From NCBI GenBank assembly GCA_002479485.1, contig DLNM01000039.1:17494-81493 (forward strand): a stretch of DNA of 64,000 bases. Reading direction: 5' to 3'. The DNA is from Firmicutes bacterium UBA7510. GTDB taxonomy: Bacteria; Bacillota; Clostridia; Tissierellales; Sedimentibacteraceae. The notes under the pieces were generated by a model. The model did no database searches and was not told the origin of the DNA. It saw nothing but the letters and a program-made list of their open reading frames with translations. The position numbers were made by a program, and so were the translations under genes. Of this stretch, positions 1 to 8,299 are shown piece by piece. Numbering within the stretch: the first letter of the stretch is position 1; the number at the start of each line of letters is the position of its first letter.

Positions 1-2
1 AT

Positions 3-533
3 TTTAGTTTTAAAGGCTTATGTGTATACAAGAAGGATTTTAAATTAGAAAATTGGACTGAATACATATATACTAATGTTGAACTAACACTTATTAATTT
101 AATAGCAAGTAGCTACTGTCATTGCGATGACTCGGATACTGGACTTTCGATGTATTATGAAATGTTGAAATATTTAGAAAAGTACTTATCAAGGCCACTA
201 TATGACTTACATTCTGCGGGGCATTTTTACATAAATCTTTATACTAATGTTGCATATAATACTTCAAACAATCTATTTTCTAAATGCGAATACGTAGAAG
301 CTTTGAAAATAGTTGATAATGCTATCAATATATCCATAAGGACTAAGTATATGAATATTTATCCGTCTCTACTAAAAAATAAATTTATGATTCTTTATAT
401 GTTACAAGATTATGAAAATTCTAAGAAATATTACAATAAAGCACTAATTTACTTTGAAGATATGTTATCCAACGACGATTTAAAAGAATTAATTAATATG
501 GCAAAAGAAAAATGTCCAAATTTGTTTTTATAA
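3..533 (+). CDS. 3' end of a TPR-type protein, probably the C-terminus of an XRE-family regulator (5' end cut by the window)
   Basis: The reading frame is open from base 3 to the TAA at 531-533, so the gene starts before the window. An internal ATG at 150 gives a 127-residue stretch but has no ribosome binding site in front of it. The visible sequence is all helical with TPR-like spacing (for example the YVEALKIVDNAINIS and YENSKKYYNKALIYF segments). This resembles the C-terminal half of Rgg/PlcR-like or other helix-turn-helix regulators with TPR repeats. That assignment is inference, because the DNA-binding half is not visible. The last seven codons form the left arm of a perfect inverted repeat that looks like the terminator. 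Confidence 0.55.
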   Translation, partial: FSFKGLCVYKKDFKLENWTEYIYTNVELTLINLIASSYCHCDDSDTGLSMYYEMLKYLEKYLSRPLYDLHSAGHFYINLYTNVAYNTSNNLFSKCEYVEALKIVDNAINISIRTKYMNIYPSLLKNKFMILYMLQDYENSKKYYNKALIYFEDMLSNDDLKELINMAKEKCPNLFL

Positions 534-550
534 AAACAAATTTGGACATT
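511..550 (+). terminator. Perfect inverted-repeat terminator that overlaps the stop codon
   Basis: Bases 511-530 and 531-550 are perfect reverse complements (20-bp arms with no separate loop). The left arm encodes the last codons of the TPR gene and the TAA begins the right arm. The stem contains runs of T and A that would serve as the tract for release. Confidence 0.7.
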
Positions 551-558
551 TATATAAA

Positions 559-586
559 AAATCACATTTCGTTTGAAATGTGATTT
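559..586 (-). terminator. Terminator of the rpsF-ssb-rpsR operon
   Basis: The arms AAATCACATTTC (559-570) and GAAATGTGATTT (575-586) enclose a GTTT loop. On the minus strand the stem lies just after the rpsR stop codon and is followed by a run of T, as in an intrinsic terminator. Confidence 0.8.
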
Positions 587-593
587 AATTTTA

Positions 594-863
594 TTATTCA
601 GCTGTATATGGTAATAAAGCGATTGATCTTGATCTTTTTATAGCTCTAGTTACCATTCTTTGGTGCTTAGCACATGCTCCTGTAATTCTTCTTGGTAATA
701 TTTTACCTCTTTCAGTTACATATTTTTTAAGCTTTCCAATTTCTTTATAATCTATGCTAGTTGCCTTCTCTTGACAGAATTGACAAACTTTTTTACGTGG
801 CTTTCTTTTCATTTGACCGCCAGCGTTATTATTTCTGTTATAGCCGCCTTCTCTTGAACTCAC
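594..863 (-). CDS. rpsR: 30S ribosomal protein S18
   Basis: S18 binds 16S rRNA next to S6 on the platform of the small subunit. The 89 residues match the family throughout, including the basic CxxC region, the GKILPRRITG segment and the RAIKRSRSIALLPY tail. Cys27, Cys30, Cys64 and His67 form a CxxC...CxxH set, so this is the zinc-binding version of S18. The start is GTG at 863, preceded by GGAGGG on the minus strand. It is the last gene of the rpsF-ssb-rpsR operon, 14 bp after ssb, and is followed by a hairpin terminator. Confidence 0.97.
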   Translation of the reverse strand: MSSREGGYNRNNNAGGQMKRKPRKKVCQFCQEKATSIDYKEIGKLKKYVTERGKILPRRITGACAKHQRMVTRAIKRSRSIALLPYTAE

Positions 864-877
864 TATATTTCCCTCCT

Positions 878-1333
878 TTAAAATGGAATGTCCTCTTCAT
901 CTACTGGTTGGAAAATATCATTATCATCATCTGGGAAATCATCAAAGAAATTGCTATCCGGATTTGTAGGTTTTCCAGGTAATGTTGATGATGATTGCTT
1001 TGAACCAATAAATTCAATTCTATTTGCTACTACGTCAGTAGTATATCTTTTTTCGCCTGTTTGTGTAGTGTAACTGCCTGTATTTATTCGGCCATTTACA
1101 GCGCACATGCTTCCTTTAGAAAGATAATTTGCACAGTTTTCTGCTTGTTTACCAAACACTGAAACGTTTATAAAGTCAGCAGTTGGCTTTCCTTGATTAA
1201 TAGCTTCTTGTTTCTTATCTCCAAACAATTCTTTATCTACTGCTAAAGTTAGTCTAGTTACCGCCATACCTGATGGCATAAACTTTAGGTCAGGATCTTT
1301 AGCTAATCTCCCAATTAAAACAACACTGTTCAT
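878..1333 (-). CDS. ssb: Single-stranded DNA-binding protein
   Basis: SSB coats single-stranded DNA during replication, repair and recombination. The 151 residues begin with the typical MNSVVLIGRLAKDPDL strand of the OB fold (about residues 1-110). A glycine/serine/proline linker follows, then an acidic tail ending DEEDIPF, which is the docking tip for partner proteins. It lies between rpsF and rpsR, as in most Firmicutes. Confidence 0.97.
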   Translation of the reverse strand: MNSVVLIGRLAKDPDLKFMPSGMAVTRLTLAVDKELFGDKKQEAINQGKPTADFINVSVFGKQAENCANYLSKGSMCAVNGRINTGSYTTQTGEKRYTTDVVANRIEFIGSKQSSSTLPGKPTNPDSNFFDDFPDDDNDIFQPVDEEDIPF

Positions 1334-1351
1334 ATTTATCCCCTTTATAAT

Positions 1352-1642
1352 TTATTTTGATTCTTCAACTGTAATCATATGTCTTAACACATTATCACTT
1401 ATTTTACAAATTCTATCAACTTCGTTAACAGCATCTGCATTTGAAGTAAAATTGATGATTACATAGTATCCGTCTCTTTTTTTATCGATTTCATAAGCAA
1501 GTCTTCTTTGACCCCACTCATTTACCTTGTCAACAGTTCCGTTAAAGTTTGTCACTATGTTTTTAATCTTTTCAATTTCAGCATTTCTTACGTCTTCCTC
1601 TAAATTAGAAAGTAATATAAATGCTCCTTCGTATTTTCTCAT
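1352..1642 (-). CDS. rpsF: 30S ribosomal protein S6
   Basis: S6 is a ferredoxin-like small-subunit protein that pairs with S18. The 96 residues start MRKYEGAFIL and carry the WGQRRLAYEIDKKRDGYY signature. It is the first gene of the rpsF-ssb-rpsR operon, with a strong GAGGTG ribosome binding site. A well-spaced promoter lies at 1703-1731 and a hairpin-bearing leader of about 54 nt between them, which may be the S6:S18 feedback site. Confidence 0.97.
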   Translation of the reverse strand: MRKYEGAFILLSNLEEDVRNAEIEKIKNIVTNFNGTVDKVNEWGQRRLAYEIDKKRDGYYVIINFTSNADAVNEVDRICKISDNVLRHMITVEESK

Positions 1643-1696
1643 ACTTTCACCTCCTCATGGTCTCTGGCCATTAATCTTGTTAATGGCAAGGATAGC
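1643..1696 (-). promoter_or_regulatory. rpsF mRNA leader with two competing hairpins, candidate S6:S18 autoregulatory site
   Basis: On the minus strand the leader can form GCCATTA-ACAAGAT-TAATGGC (1667-1687). An alternative pairing is ATGG with CCAT, next to the GAGGAGG ribosome binding site. The two pairings share the ATGG bases and exclude each other. The S6:S18 complex is known to bind rpsF leaders in many bacteria. That this leader is such a site is inference from position and structure. Confidence 0.45.
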
Positions 1697-1702
1697 TTTT
1701 AT

Positions 1703-1731
1703 ATTGTAACACTATTTTTATTAATGTACAA
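1703..1731 (-). promoter_or_regulatory. Sigma-A type promoter for rpsF
   Basis: On the minus strand TTGTAC (1731-1726) is followed, after exactly 17 bp, by TACAAT (1708-1703). This is the only clear promoter upstream of rpsF and would give a leader of roughly 54 nt. Confidence 0.65.
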
Positions 1732-1765
1732 GTGTTTTTTTATTTATTAATAATTTTAATACATT

Positions 1766-1924
1766 TTACTCTGTAAGTTTATAAATAGCTTTGTCTGAAC
1801 AATAACTGCAAGTTTTATCCTCACATTTTTGCATATTAGGTGCATTCTCTTTTTCATTAATATAATCATCTAAAGCTATTTCTATATGCTCAATGCAAGC
1901 ATAAATTATCTTATTTTCATCCAT
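1766..1924 (-). CDS. CxxH/CxxC small protein (YyzF-like)
   Basis: This 52-residue protein has a CIEH motif near its start (CxxH) and CSYC near its end (CxxC, preceded by another Cys). It matches the short CxxH/CxxC family typified by Bacillus YyzF, which is found next to walJ and htrC. The four ligands suggest metal binding; function is unknown. I chose the ATG at 1924 because AAGGA lies 8 nt upstream. Two in-frame ATGs further upstream (1963 and 1945) lack good ribosome sites. It is divergent from walJ here. Confidence 0.7.
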   Translation of the reverse strand: MDENKIIYACIEHIEIALDDYINEKENAPNMQKCEDKTCSYCSDKAIYKLTE

Positions 1925-2060
1925 TTTATAATTCCTTTTTATCATATATTTATTCCCATGCACATAATTCTAAGATGCAATAAAAGCTTTGTGCACTAAC
2001 TCCGAATGTATAAATTATACAACAATAGTTTTAAAAAATAAATTCTTATTTATTTTTCTT

Positions 2061-2089
2061 TTGAAATAATTTATAATTTGTGTTATTAT
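2061..2089 (+). promoter_or_regulatory. Sigma-A type promoter for walJ
   Basis: TTGAAA (2061-2066) and TATTAT (2084-2089) are separated by 17 bp and lie 36 bp before the walJ start codon. Confidence 0.6.
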
Positions 2090-2124
2090 AAGGTGCATTT
2101 AATTCTTAATCGGAGGAAAATCAA

Positions 2125-2907
2125 TTGAAATTTTGTTCATTATATAGTGGTAGTAGTGGAAATTGCCAATTTATCAGAGCTGGAAATACAAAAATATTAG
2201 TTGACGCAGGGCTAAGTGGCAAAAAAATTCAACAAGCGCTTTCAAGTATTAATGAAGAACCAAATGATATTCAAGGTATTTTTATTACCCACGAACATAT
2301 AGATCATATTCAAGGTGCTGGTATCTTATCGAGGAGATTTAATATTCCTATATATGCAAATGAAGAAACTTGGAAAGCTATGCAATCAGCAATTGGAGAA
2401 ATTAAGTCTGAAAATATAAAGATATTTGAAGAAAGTGTTGAAGTTGGTGAATTTTACATACAAGCCTTTGATGTATCCCATGATGCTGTAAAGCCTGTTG
2501 GATACAAAATATTTAATAAAGATAAAAAAATTTCTTTACTTACTGATACAGGTTGTGTAACTCAATCTATAAAACAAAATATTATGAATTCTGACCTTTT
2601 ACTTATAGAATCAAATCATGATGAGGATATGGTATTAATCGGTTCATATCCATGGCCATTAAAAAGACGTGTTCTTGGAGAATATGGACATATGTCTAAT
2701 GATTTAGCTGGAAATTTATTAGCCGAAATATTGAAAAAAGGCACTGAAGTTGTTCTTCTTGGACATTTAAGCAAAGAAAATAATTTTCCTGAACTAGCAT
2801 ATAAAACTGTAGAAAATATATTAAAAGAAAATAATATTTCTATTGATGAAGGAATAACTCTCAATATGACCTACAGAGATAAATCAACTAAAGTGTATGA
2901 AATATAA
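2125..2907 (+). CDS. walJ: WalJ/YycJ-like metallo-beta-lactamase-fold hydrolase
   Basis: The 260 residues form a metallo-beta-lactamase fold of the YycJ type, thought to be a nuclease linking cell-wall signalling to replication or DNA repair. The metal-binding motif HEHIDH is at residues 56-61, with further ligands in VSHDA and LTDTG. The start is TTG at 2125, with GGAGG 8 nt upstream. In Bacillus this gene is in the walRK operon. Here it lies about 18 kb from the walR-walK-yycH-yycI block and is followed by a terminator, so it is a separate unit. Confidence 0.88.
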   Translation: MKFCSLYSGSSGNCQFIRAGNTKILVDAGLSGKKIQQALSSINEEPNDIQGIFITHEHIDHIQGAGILSRRFNIPIYANEETWKAMQSAIGEIKSENIKIFEESVEVGEFYIQAFDVSHDAVKPVGYKIFNKDKKISLLTDTGCVTQSIKQNIMNSDLLLIESNHDEDMVLIGSYPWPLKRRVLGEYGHMSNDLAGNLLAEILKKGTEVVLLGHLSKENNFPELAYKTVENILKENNISIDEGITLNMTYRDKSTKVYEI

Positions 2908-2942
2908 AATATTAAAACAGTTATATGTTTTAATATTTTTTA
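2908..2942 (+). terminator. Terminator after walJ
   Basis: The arms AATATTAAAACA (2908-2919) and TGTTTTAATATT (2926-2937) form a 12-bp stem followed by a T run directly after the stop codon. Confidence 0.75.
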
Positions 2943-3145
2943 TTTTAATAGAAATTCTTTAGTTATGCATAATAATACTATATAAAATAAATACTTAACT
3001 GTATCTTAATTTTTGCTAAATTGTCTTTTGTACATAGACTGATTTTATATCTAAAGTAAAGATAAATTTAAGGAAATGGATTTAAGATTTAATTACAGAG
3101 ATAAACACACCGTGTGTATATATTAATTATGTAGGAGGATTTAAA

Positions 3146-4507
3146 ATGAGTAGTGAAAATAATAACTTCAACAATGATGATGAGCTAAAAAAAGAAAATG
3201 AAGATATAAACAAGACAGATGAAACAGTTGAAGAGCATGCTATAAATTATAGTGCTGTTTCGGGAAGTAAGGAATATATTTACGGACATAGTGAGGATAA
3301 CGAGCCTAAGGTAGAAAAAGTAGAAGATCCTAAAAAAGAGCCTAAGATAGAATATACAGTAAATGAAGAAATAAAGTCTAAACCTAAAAGACGCGGCGGA
3401 AGATTTTTATCAACAGTAGCTCTAGTTTTAGTGGTATCCCTGGTTAGTGGGGCTGCTGGTGGCTTTATAACATCATATTATTATAGAAATAATAATAACA
3501 ATAATAACGTAAATAATGCTAATAAACAAAACATCGCAATTAATCTTAATAATGATGCATACTTTGCAGCTGCTGTAAATGAAAAGGCAAAAGATACAGT
3601 AGTTGGTATTACTACAACTACTGTACAGGCATATAACTCATTCTGGGGCGGAAGACAAGAACAAGATGTACAAAGTATAGGCTCTGGAGTTATTGTTGAT
3701 CCAGACGGTTTAATACTAACAAATTCTCACGTTATCGGTGATGGCCAAGCTAAGAATATAGTTGTATCATTGATAGATGGTACAACTGAGCAAGCTCAGG
3801 TTTTATGGTATGATTCAGCTCTTGATTTAGCAGTTATAAAAGTTAACAGAACAGGCTTAAGTGCTGCTGAAATAGGTGATTCAGATACACTAATGGTTGG
3901 AGAGCCAGTAGTAGCTATAGGAAATCCTATGTCACTGGATTTAAATGGCACATTAACAACAGGAGTAGTAAGTGGTCTAAACAGATCAATAACGGTTGAA
4001 AATGTAACTATTAAACCACTAATTCAAACTGATGCTTCAATAAATCCTGGTAACAGCGGAGGCCCACTATTTAATGCACAAGGTAAAGTAATTGGCATAA
4101 ATACGGCTAAAATGAGTACAGCTGAGGGCTTAGGTTTCTCAATACCAATAAATGTAGCTATACCAATTCTAAATCAAATAACAAATGAAGGTACAGTGAC
4201 TAGTGTTTACGTTGGAATAACAGGAACAAGCGTTTCTGATTATGAGCAACGTTTAGGAATTGACCTAACAGCCGAATCTGGAGTTTTCATAATAGAAGTT
4301 GAAAAGGATGGACCTGTTTATAAAGCAGGACTTACATCTGGAGATATAATAACAGCAATAGATGATACAGTTATTAAAGATATGTCTGATTTAAAAAGGG
4401 CACTATATCAGTATAAAGCAGGAGACAAGGTACAGATCAAATATATAAGAGATGGTAACGAAAATACTGTCGAGGTTACATTAAAAGAAAGACCAAAAGA
4501 TTTATAA
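3146..4507 (+). CDS. HtrA/DegP-like membrane-anchored serine protease with PDZ domain
   Basis: The 453 residues show an acidic cytoplasmic N-terminus (1-85), one membrane segment (about 87-109), an Asn-rich linker, a trypsin-like domain and a C-terminal PDZ domain (about 350-445). The catalytic triad is visible as His195 (SHVIGDG), Asp227 (ALDLAV) and Ser304 (GNSGGPL). Such proteases degrade or refold misfolded exported proteins outside the membrane. Position after walJ matches Bacillus HtrC (YyxA). A GGAGG ribosome site precedes the ATG. The gene is closed by a GNRA-loop hairpin terminator. Confidence 0.93.
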   Translation: MSSENNNFNNDDELKKENEDINKTDETVEEHAINYSAVSGSKEYIYGHSEDNEPKVEKVEDPKKEPKIEYTVNEEIKSKPKRRGGRFLSTVALVLVVSLVSGAAGGFITSYYYRNNNNNNNVNNANKQNIAINLNNDAYFAAAVNEKAKDTVVGITTTTVQAYNSFWGGRQEQDVQSIGSGVIVDPDGLILTNSHVIGDGQAKNIVVSLIDGTTEQAQVLWYDSALDLAVIKVNRTGLSAAEIGDSDTLMVGEPVVAIGNPMSLDLNGTLTTGVVSGLNRSITVENVTIKPLIQTDASINPGNSGGPLFNAQGKVIGINTAKMSTAEGLGFSIPINVAIPILNQITNEGTVTSVYVGITGTSVSDYEQRLGIDLTAESGVFIIEVEKDGPVYKAGLTSGDIITAIDDTVIKDMSDLKRALYQYKAGDKVQIKYIRDGNENTVEVTLKERPKDL

Positions 4508-4516
4508 AACTCCCAT

Positions 4517-4546
4517 AAAATGAGTCGCGAAAGCGACTTATTTTAT
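4517..4546 (+). terminator. Terminator after the HtrA protease
   Basis: The arms AAAATGAGTCGC and GCGACTTATTTT enclose a GAAA tetraloop (4529-4532). Pairing is complete with one G-T wobble, ten bases after the stop codon. Confidence 0.85.
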
Positions 4547-4759
4547 TGCCTACAATCACATTTAAATAGATAAATATATCTTGCGTTAAATAATTCATTA
4601 TTCAACTAATGTAATTTTCATAATTTAAACAGTCTTTTTCATAAAGTACTATCAATTTATGTCGTAATTTGTTATTATGAATTGTATTATAATTTAATAT
4701 GCTAACAAACAAATTATTTATTTGTCAACACACAAAAAATTTAATAGAGGATGGCATTT

Positions 4760-5710
4760 ATGTATCTGGGAAGCGTGAAATTTTACAAGCATCTTATTTA
4801 TTTTACCACGATAGTTATATTAGTGTTAGCAATTATTGGACTTATCTTTTTAATAAGCTTAGTAATACCAAATTCAAACGCTGAAGCTGCTAGTATAGAT
4901 AATATGAATACTACATCCTACAACCAGGCAGCAGAAAAAGATACTAGCATTAAAGAAACTTTCAATAATCAGGCATCTTCTGAACAAACAAACAAATCTG
5001 CCGATATAAATTCAGAAGAGCCTATGGTTTTTGAAGTTTATCCTGATTTATACTGTGAAAAATCAGATATAAAGACTAATGATACAAAGACAGCATACAT
5101 AACATTTGATGATGGACCTTCTTCTACTACTACAAAAATACTTGATATATTGAAAAAACGTGATATAAAAGCTACTTTTTTTGTAGTGACTGGAGATTAC
5201 AATGCTCCTAATTTAGATTTACTAAAACAAATAAATGATGAAGGACATGCATTAGGAATTCATTCTCATTCTCATATTTATAAGGAAATATATGATAGTA
5301 AAGAATCGTTTCTAAAAGAGATTAATGATTCTTTTAATATAATATATGAAAAAACTAGCGTTAAACCTACTGTTATAAGATTTCCAGGTGGCAGTATTAA
5401 TAAATTTAATTCAGATATTTATGAAGATATTACTTCTGAAGTTTTAAATAGAAATTTTAGATATTACGATTGGAATGTGTCCTTTGAAGATGCAAAGAAT
5501 GACGCTACTGTAGATGAAATATATCAAAACGTTTTAGATGGAATTGAAAAAAATAATGAAAATGATTTAGTTATACTTGCACACGATAGAGCGAATAACA
5601 ACAATATGTTGGAGGCTCTAGAAAAGGTGATTGACGTATTGGAATCTTATGACTACTCTTTCGATAAGCTAGATAATAGCGTTGAGCCAATTACGTTTTA
5701 TAATAAATAA
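4760..5710 (+). CDS. Membrane-anchored or secreted polysaccharide deacetylase (NodB domain)
   Basis: The protein has a hydrophobic segment at about residues 13-35 and a Ser/Asn-rich linker. A NodB homology domain follows, with ITFDDGPSS (catalytic Asp and metal Asp), HSHSH (metal His), RFPGG and LAHD motifs in order. All five canonical motifs are present, so it should be active on N-acetylated sugars of peptidoglycan or another wall polymer. I prefer the ATG at 4760 because GAGG at 4747-4750 is well spaced for it; the upstream ATG at 4751 touches the ribosome site. Confidence 0.9.
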   Translation: MYLGSVKFYKHLIYFTTIVILVLAIIGLIFLISLVIPNSNAEAASIDNMNTTSYNQAAEKDTSIKETFNNQASSEQTNKSADINSEEPMVFEVYPDLYCEKSDIKTNDTKTAYITFDDGPSSTTTKILDILKKRDIKATFFVVTGDYNAPNLDLLKQINDEGHALGIHSHSHIYKEIYDSKESFLKEINDSFNIIYEKTSVKPTVIRFPGGSINKFNSDIYEDITSEVLNRNFRYYDWNVSFEDAKNDATVDEIYQNVLDGIEKNNENDLVILAHDRANNNNMLEALEKVIDVLESYDYSFDKLDNSVEPITFYNK

Positions 5711-5786
5711 TTTAAAATGACAATTTAGTCTGACCAGATTTAAATAAAGAAAATATATAATAATTTATCTTGGAGGAGTTGTATTA

Positions 5787-6461
5787 ATGGAAAGTAATTT
5801 CAGAAAGGCTTTAAAAGAAGTGATGGGTGTAGACAAGCCTAGCAAAACAGAAAATAATATTGAAAATAAAGAAGTAGCTGATGTTGTAACTAATAGAGTT
5901 GATGACAATATAGACTTTAAAGAATCTACTGTATCTCAAGCAAGAGATATTACTTTAGAATCAGTTAAAGAATCAGAATTAAAAAAATCAGGCGGTATAG
6001 GAAATAGCTTCTCTACTCAAAATAATTTTAGCCAGTCTAACAACAATGCTGAGACAAGTGTTATAACAAAAACTACAAAAATCGAAGGCTCTATAGTGAC
6101 AGATTCTAATATAGTGATAGCTGGTGAAATGATTGGTAATGTTACAAGCACTAATTCTGTAAGCACTACAGGTAAAATACTTGGTAATATAACATGTAAA
6201 AACTTCGAAGGAAGTAATGCTAAAATTGAAGGAGATATCAAGGTTGAAAATATATTAATTATTAAAAACAACTGCGATATTATAGGAGATATCTCTGCTA
6301 AAAGAATTGAATTATCAGGAAGAGTAAAAGGTAACATTGTACTTTCTGGAGAAGTATTCATAGCAAAAGAAGCATATATTATCGGTAATGTTACAGCTAG
6401 TACTATAAGTATAGAAAAAGGCGCTATAATCCAAGGTTTAATTAAAATTAAAACTGAATAA
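5787..6461 (+). CDS. Bactofilin-family polymer-forming protein
   Basis: Residues 1-90 are low-complexity and polar. Residues about 92-220 form a right-handed beta-helix of short repeats, typical of bactofilins (for example KIEGSIVTDSNIVIAGEMIG and the later GNI, GDI and GNV repeats). Bactofilins assemble into filaments at the membrane without nucleotide and often recruit wall-modifying enzymes. Here the neighbour just upstream is a wall polysaccharide deacetylase, which fits such a role. GGAGGAG precedes the ATG. Confidence 0.85.
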   Translation: MESNFRKALKEVMGVDKPSKTENNIENKEVADVVTNRVDDNIDFKESTVSQARDITLESVKESELKKSGGIGNSFSTQNNFSQSNNNAETSVITKTTKIEGSIVTDSNIVIAGEMIGNVTSTNSVSTTGKILGNITCKNFEGSNAKIEGDIKVENILIIKNNCDIIGDISAKRIELSGRVKGNIVLSGEVFIAKEAYIIGNVTASTISIEKGAIIQGLIKIKTE

Positions 6462-6476
6462 ACTAAATTTATATAC

Positions 6477-6514
6477 AAAAAAGCACTTCATTTAAAGACA
6501 TGAAGTGCTTTTTT
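6477..6514. terminator. Bidirectional terminator between the bactofilin and LytTR genes
   Basis: The arms AAAAAAGCACTTCAT (6477-6491) and ATGAAGTGCTTTTTT (6500-6514) are perfectly complementary, with an A run on one side and a T run on the other. The hairpin can serve the two convergent genes. Confidence 0.9.
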
Positions 6515-7259
6515 ATTGTAACATTTCTTTTTCATATTCTTCCTTTTGTGTAATATAATCATGATACATTTTTTTAATTTTTGAAGATTCTCTTTGCTTT
6601 ATTGAAACTGTATCACCAAAAATTGTAGTGAATTTATAAGCCTCTACTGATTTAACATAGTCCATGTTTATTAAAAAGCTTTTATGGCATCTTAAAAATC
6701 TTTTGTTTGAAAGCTGTTTCTCTACATCATCAAGCTTTCCATAGGTTTTTAAAATCTCATAATTGTTCATATGAATTTTTAGAGTTGTGTTTTGACTTTC
6801 AATAAAAGATATTTCATTAAAAGAAAGATTTATAAATCTCTTACCGTTTTTTACAAGCAAATTTTCTTCCCTAATATTCTTATGTTGTTTTATAAATTTA
6901 TCCATTATATTTGAAAGTGTTTTATATCTCATTGGCTTGATATTATAATAAAGAGGCCATACCTCAAAACTTTTAAGAGCGTAAGAAGTAACAAATGTAT
7001 TGAATATAATACTTACATTTTCGTCTATTTTTCTAATCATCTTTGCCACTTCAAATCCATTTAATTTAGATAATTCTATTTCTAGAAACAATAGACTTAT
7101 ATCATTTATATTATCATCATAATAGCGCATCAAAGACTTAGCATCTTCAAATTGTAAAACATTATATGAGTATGAATGACTTGAAAAATAAACATCTATA
7201 AATTTACATATCTCTTCTATATGCTCTTTATTACAGTCGCAAATACCTATATTTATCAT
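6513..7259 (-). CDS. LytTR-type response regulator with an altered phosphoacceptor site
   Basis: The 248 residues comprise an N-terminal receiver domain (1-120) and a C-terminal LytTR DNA-binding domain (about 140-240, with the SFNEISFIES and RCHKSFLINMD motifs). In the receiver the phospho-accepting Asp is replaced by Glu60 (LFLEIEL), and the acidic pair is Asp8-Cys9 rather than Asp-Asp; Lys108 is kept. No histidine kinase is adjacent. Glu at this site often mimics the phosphorylated form, so the protein may be constitutively active or respond in another way. The related regulator at 49233-49952 keeps all residues. Confidence 0.9.
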   Translation of the reverse strand: MINIGICDCNKEHIEEICKFIDVYFSSHSYSYNVLQFEDAKSLMRYYDDNINDISLLFLEIELSKLNGFEVAKMIRKIDENVSIIFNTFVTSYALKSFEVWPLYYNIKPMRYKTLSNIMDKFIKQHKNIREENLLVKNGKRFINLSFNEISFIESQNTTLKIHMNNYEILKTYGKLDDVEKQLSNKRFLRCHKSFLINMDYVKSVEAYKFTTIFGDTVSIKQRESSKIKKMYHDYITQKEEYEKEMLQ

Positions 7260-7542
7260 ATTCTCTAAGCCTCTTTACTAAAAAATCTATATTATTAACT
7301 AAATATAATTATAATGTTAAAAGTATATTATATCAACTATTTAAATAAATCTTAAATAAAAATGATATATATAAAATAACTTAATAAAAAAGCTCAATAC
7401 TAAATAAAATATTCTCAGCTATTGATATTAAATGTATTATCATATTAATAGTTTCATATTTTATTTATAATAAATTTAAGATGCATCCTATTAAGCTAAT
7501 TGGAATATGTTTTGTATTAGGTATTATTCTTTATAGTTTCCT

Positions 7543-8208
7543 TTAATACCAAAGACTTAGTGCCAAAAAAAGCATACCATAATAATAAAATAGTAAATTA
7601 AAAGTACCTACTAAATGATGCTTTTTTTTGTAGAAATACAAGAAAAAAATAATAAAGTCTGAAATAAAAAACATTAATGAGCCTAAAAATATTAATATAT
7701 GTTCTGTCGTTATTCCTGATACAAATAGTATACTTATACTCTTTGATAAGAGTAGAGATACAAAAAATGAATAAATTATAGTATATTTCTTTAGTCTTTT
7801 TTCAATTTCCATATTTTCTAGCTTAGTAAGCATATATGCAATAAATATAGATAATGTCGGAAAAATAAAATCATAGATCGACAATGGTGCTATATTGCTA
7901 AATGCGAAGGTGTAGGCTATGTGAGCTGCGGTAAACGAAAATATTCCCGCTAAAAAACAAACTTGAGTATCACATTGTGTATGTATACCTAAAAAAACAT
8001 CTCCAAATAAACAGAAAATTAAAGCTGGTAGCATGGAATAAAAAGCTGTATTACCTAATACTACTCCTCCGTAAGCAGCTACTAATATAAAGCCAATACT
8101 ATTTACTGCTTTGGCAATAGTATAGTATCTTTTGTTTGTGTTAATATATAGAGTAGAAATTAAAAATGAAAAAAACATTGTATACAAAATAACAAACTTG
8201 ATTAACAT
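7543..8208 (-). CDS. YhhN/TMEM86-family integral membrane protein (lysoplasmalogenase-like)
   Basis: The 221 residues contain about eight hydrophobic segments. Conserved acidic positions of the YhhN family are visible in CLFGDVFLG and in the FFISDFIIFF segment. Animal members (TMEM86) hydrolyse lysoplasmalogen, and some bacterial members have been assigned the same activity. Plasmalogens occur in many anaerobic clostridia, so the role is plausible but not shown. AGGTGGTG lies before the ATG. No terminator is clear after the gene. Confidence 0.75.
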   Translation of the reverse strand: MLIKFVILYTMFFSFLISTLYINTNKRYYTIAKAVNSIGFILVAAYGGVVLGNTAFYSMLPALIFCLFGDVFLGIHTQCDTQVCFLAGIFSFTAAHIAYTFAFSNIAPLSIYDFIFPTLSIFIAYMLTKLENMEIEKRLKKYTIIYSFFVSLLLSKSISILFVSGITTEHILIFLGSLMFFISDFIIFFLYFYKKKHHLVGTFNLLFYYYGMLFLALSLWY

Positions 8209-8272
8209 ATAATCACCACCTAAAATTTATATATAATATTTTAATATATATGATAAATAATATCAACAATAT

Positions 8273-8297
8273 AAAAAGACGGATAAACCGTCTTTTT
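8273..8297 (-). terminator. Terminator of the Ca2+ ATPase gene
   Basis: AAAAAGACGG (8273-8282) pairs with CCGTCTTTTT (8288-8297) around a five-base loop. The stem is directly after the minus-strand stop codon and ends in a T run. Confidence 0.9.
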
Positions 8298-8299
8298 AT

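Noticed and set aside
4699..4884. Short plus-strand frame over the start of the polysaccharide deacetylase
   Set aside because: It overlaps the deacetylase in another frame, and no ribosome binding site was found for it.
7481..7546. Small plus-strand frame encoding a hydrophobic 21-residue peptide
   Set aside because: No ribosome binding site and it overlaps the end of the YhhN gene; too short to support.
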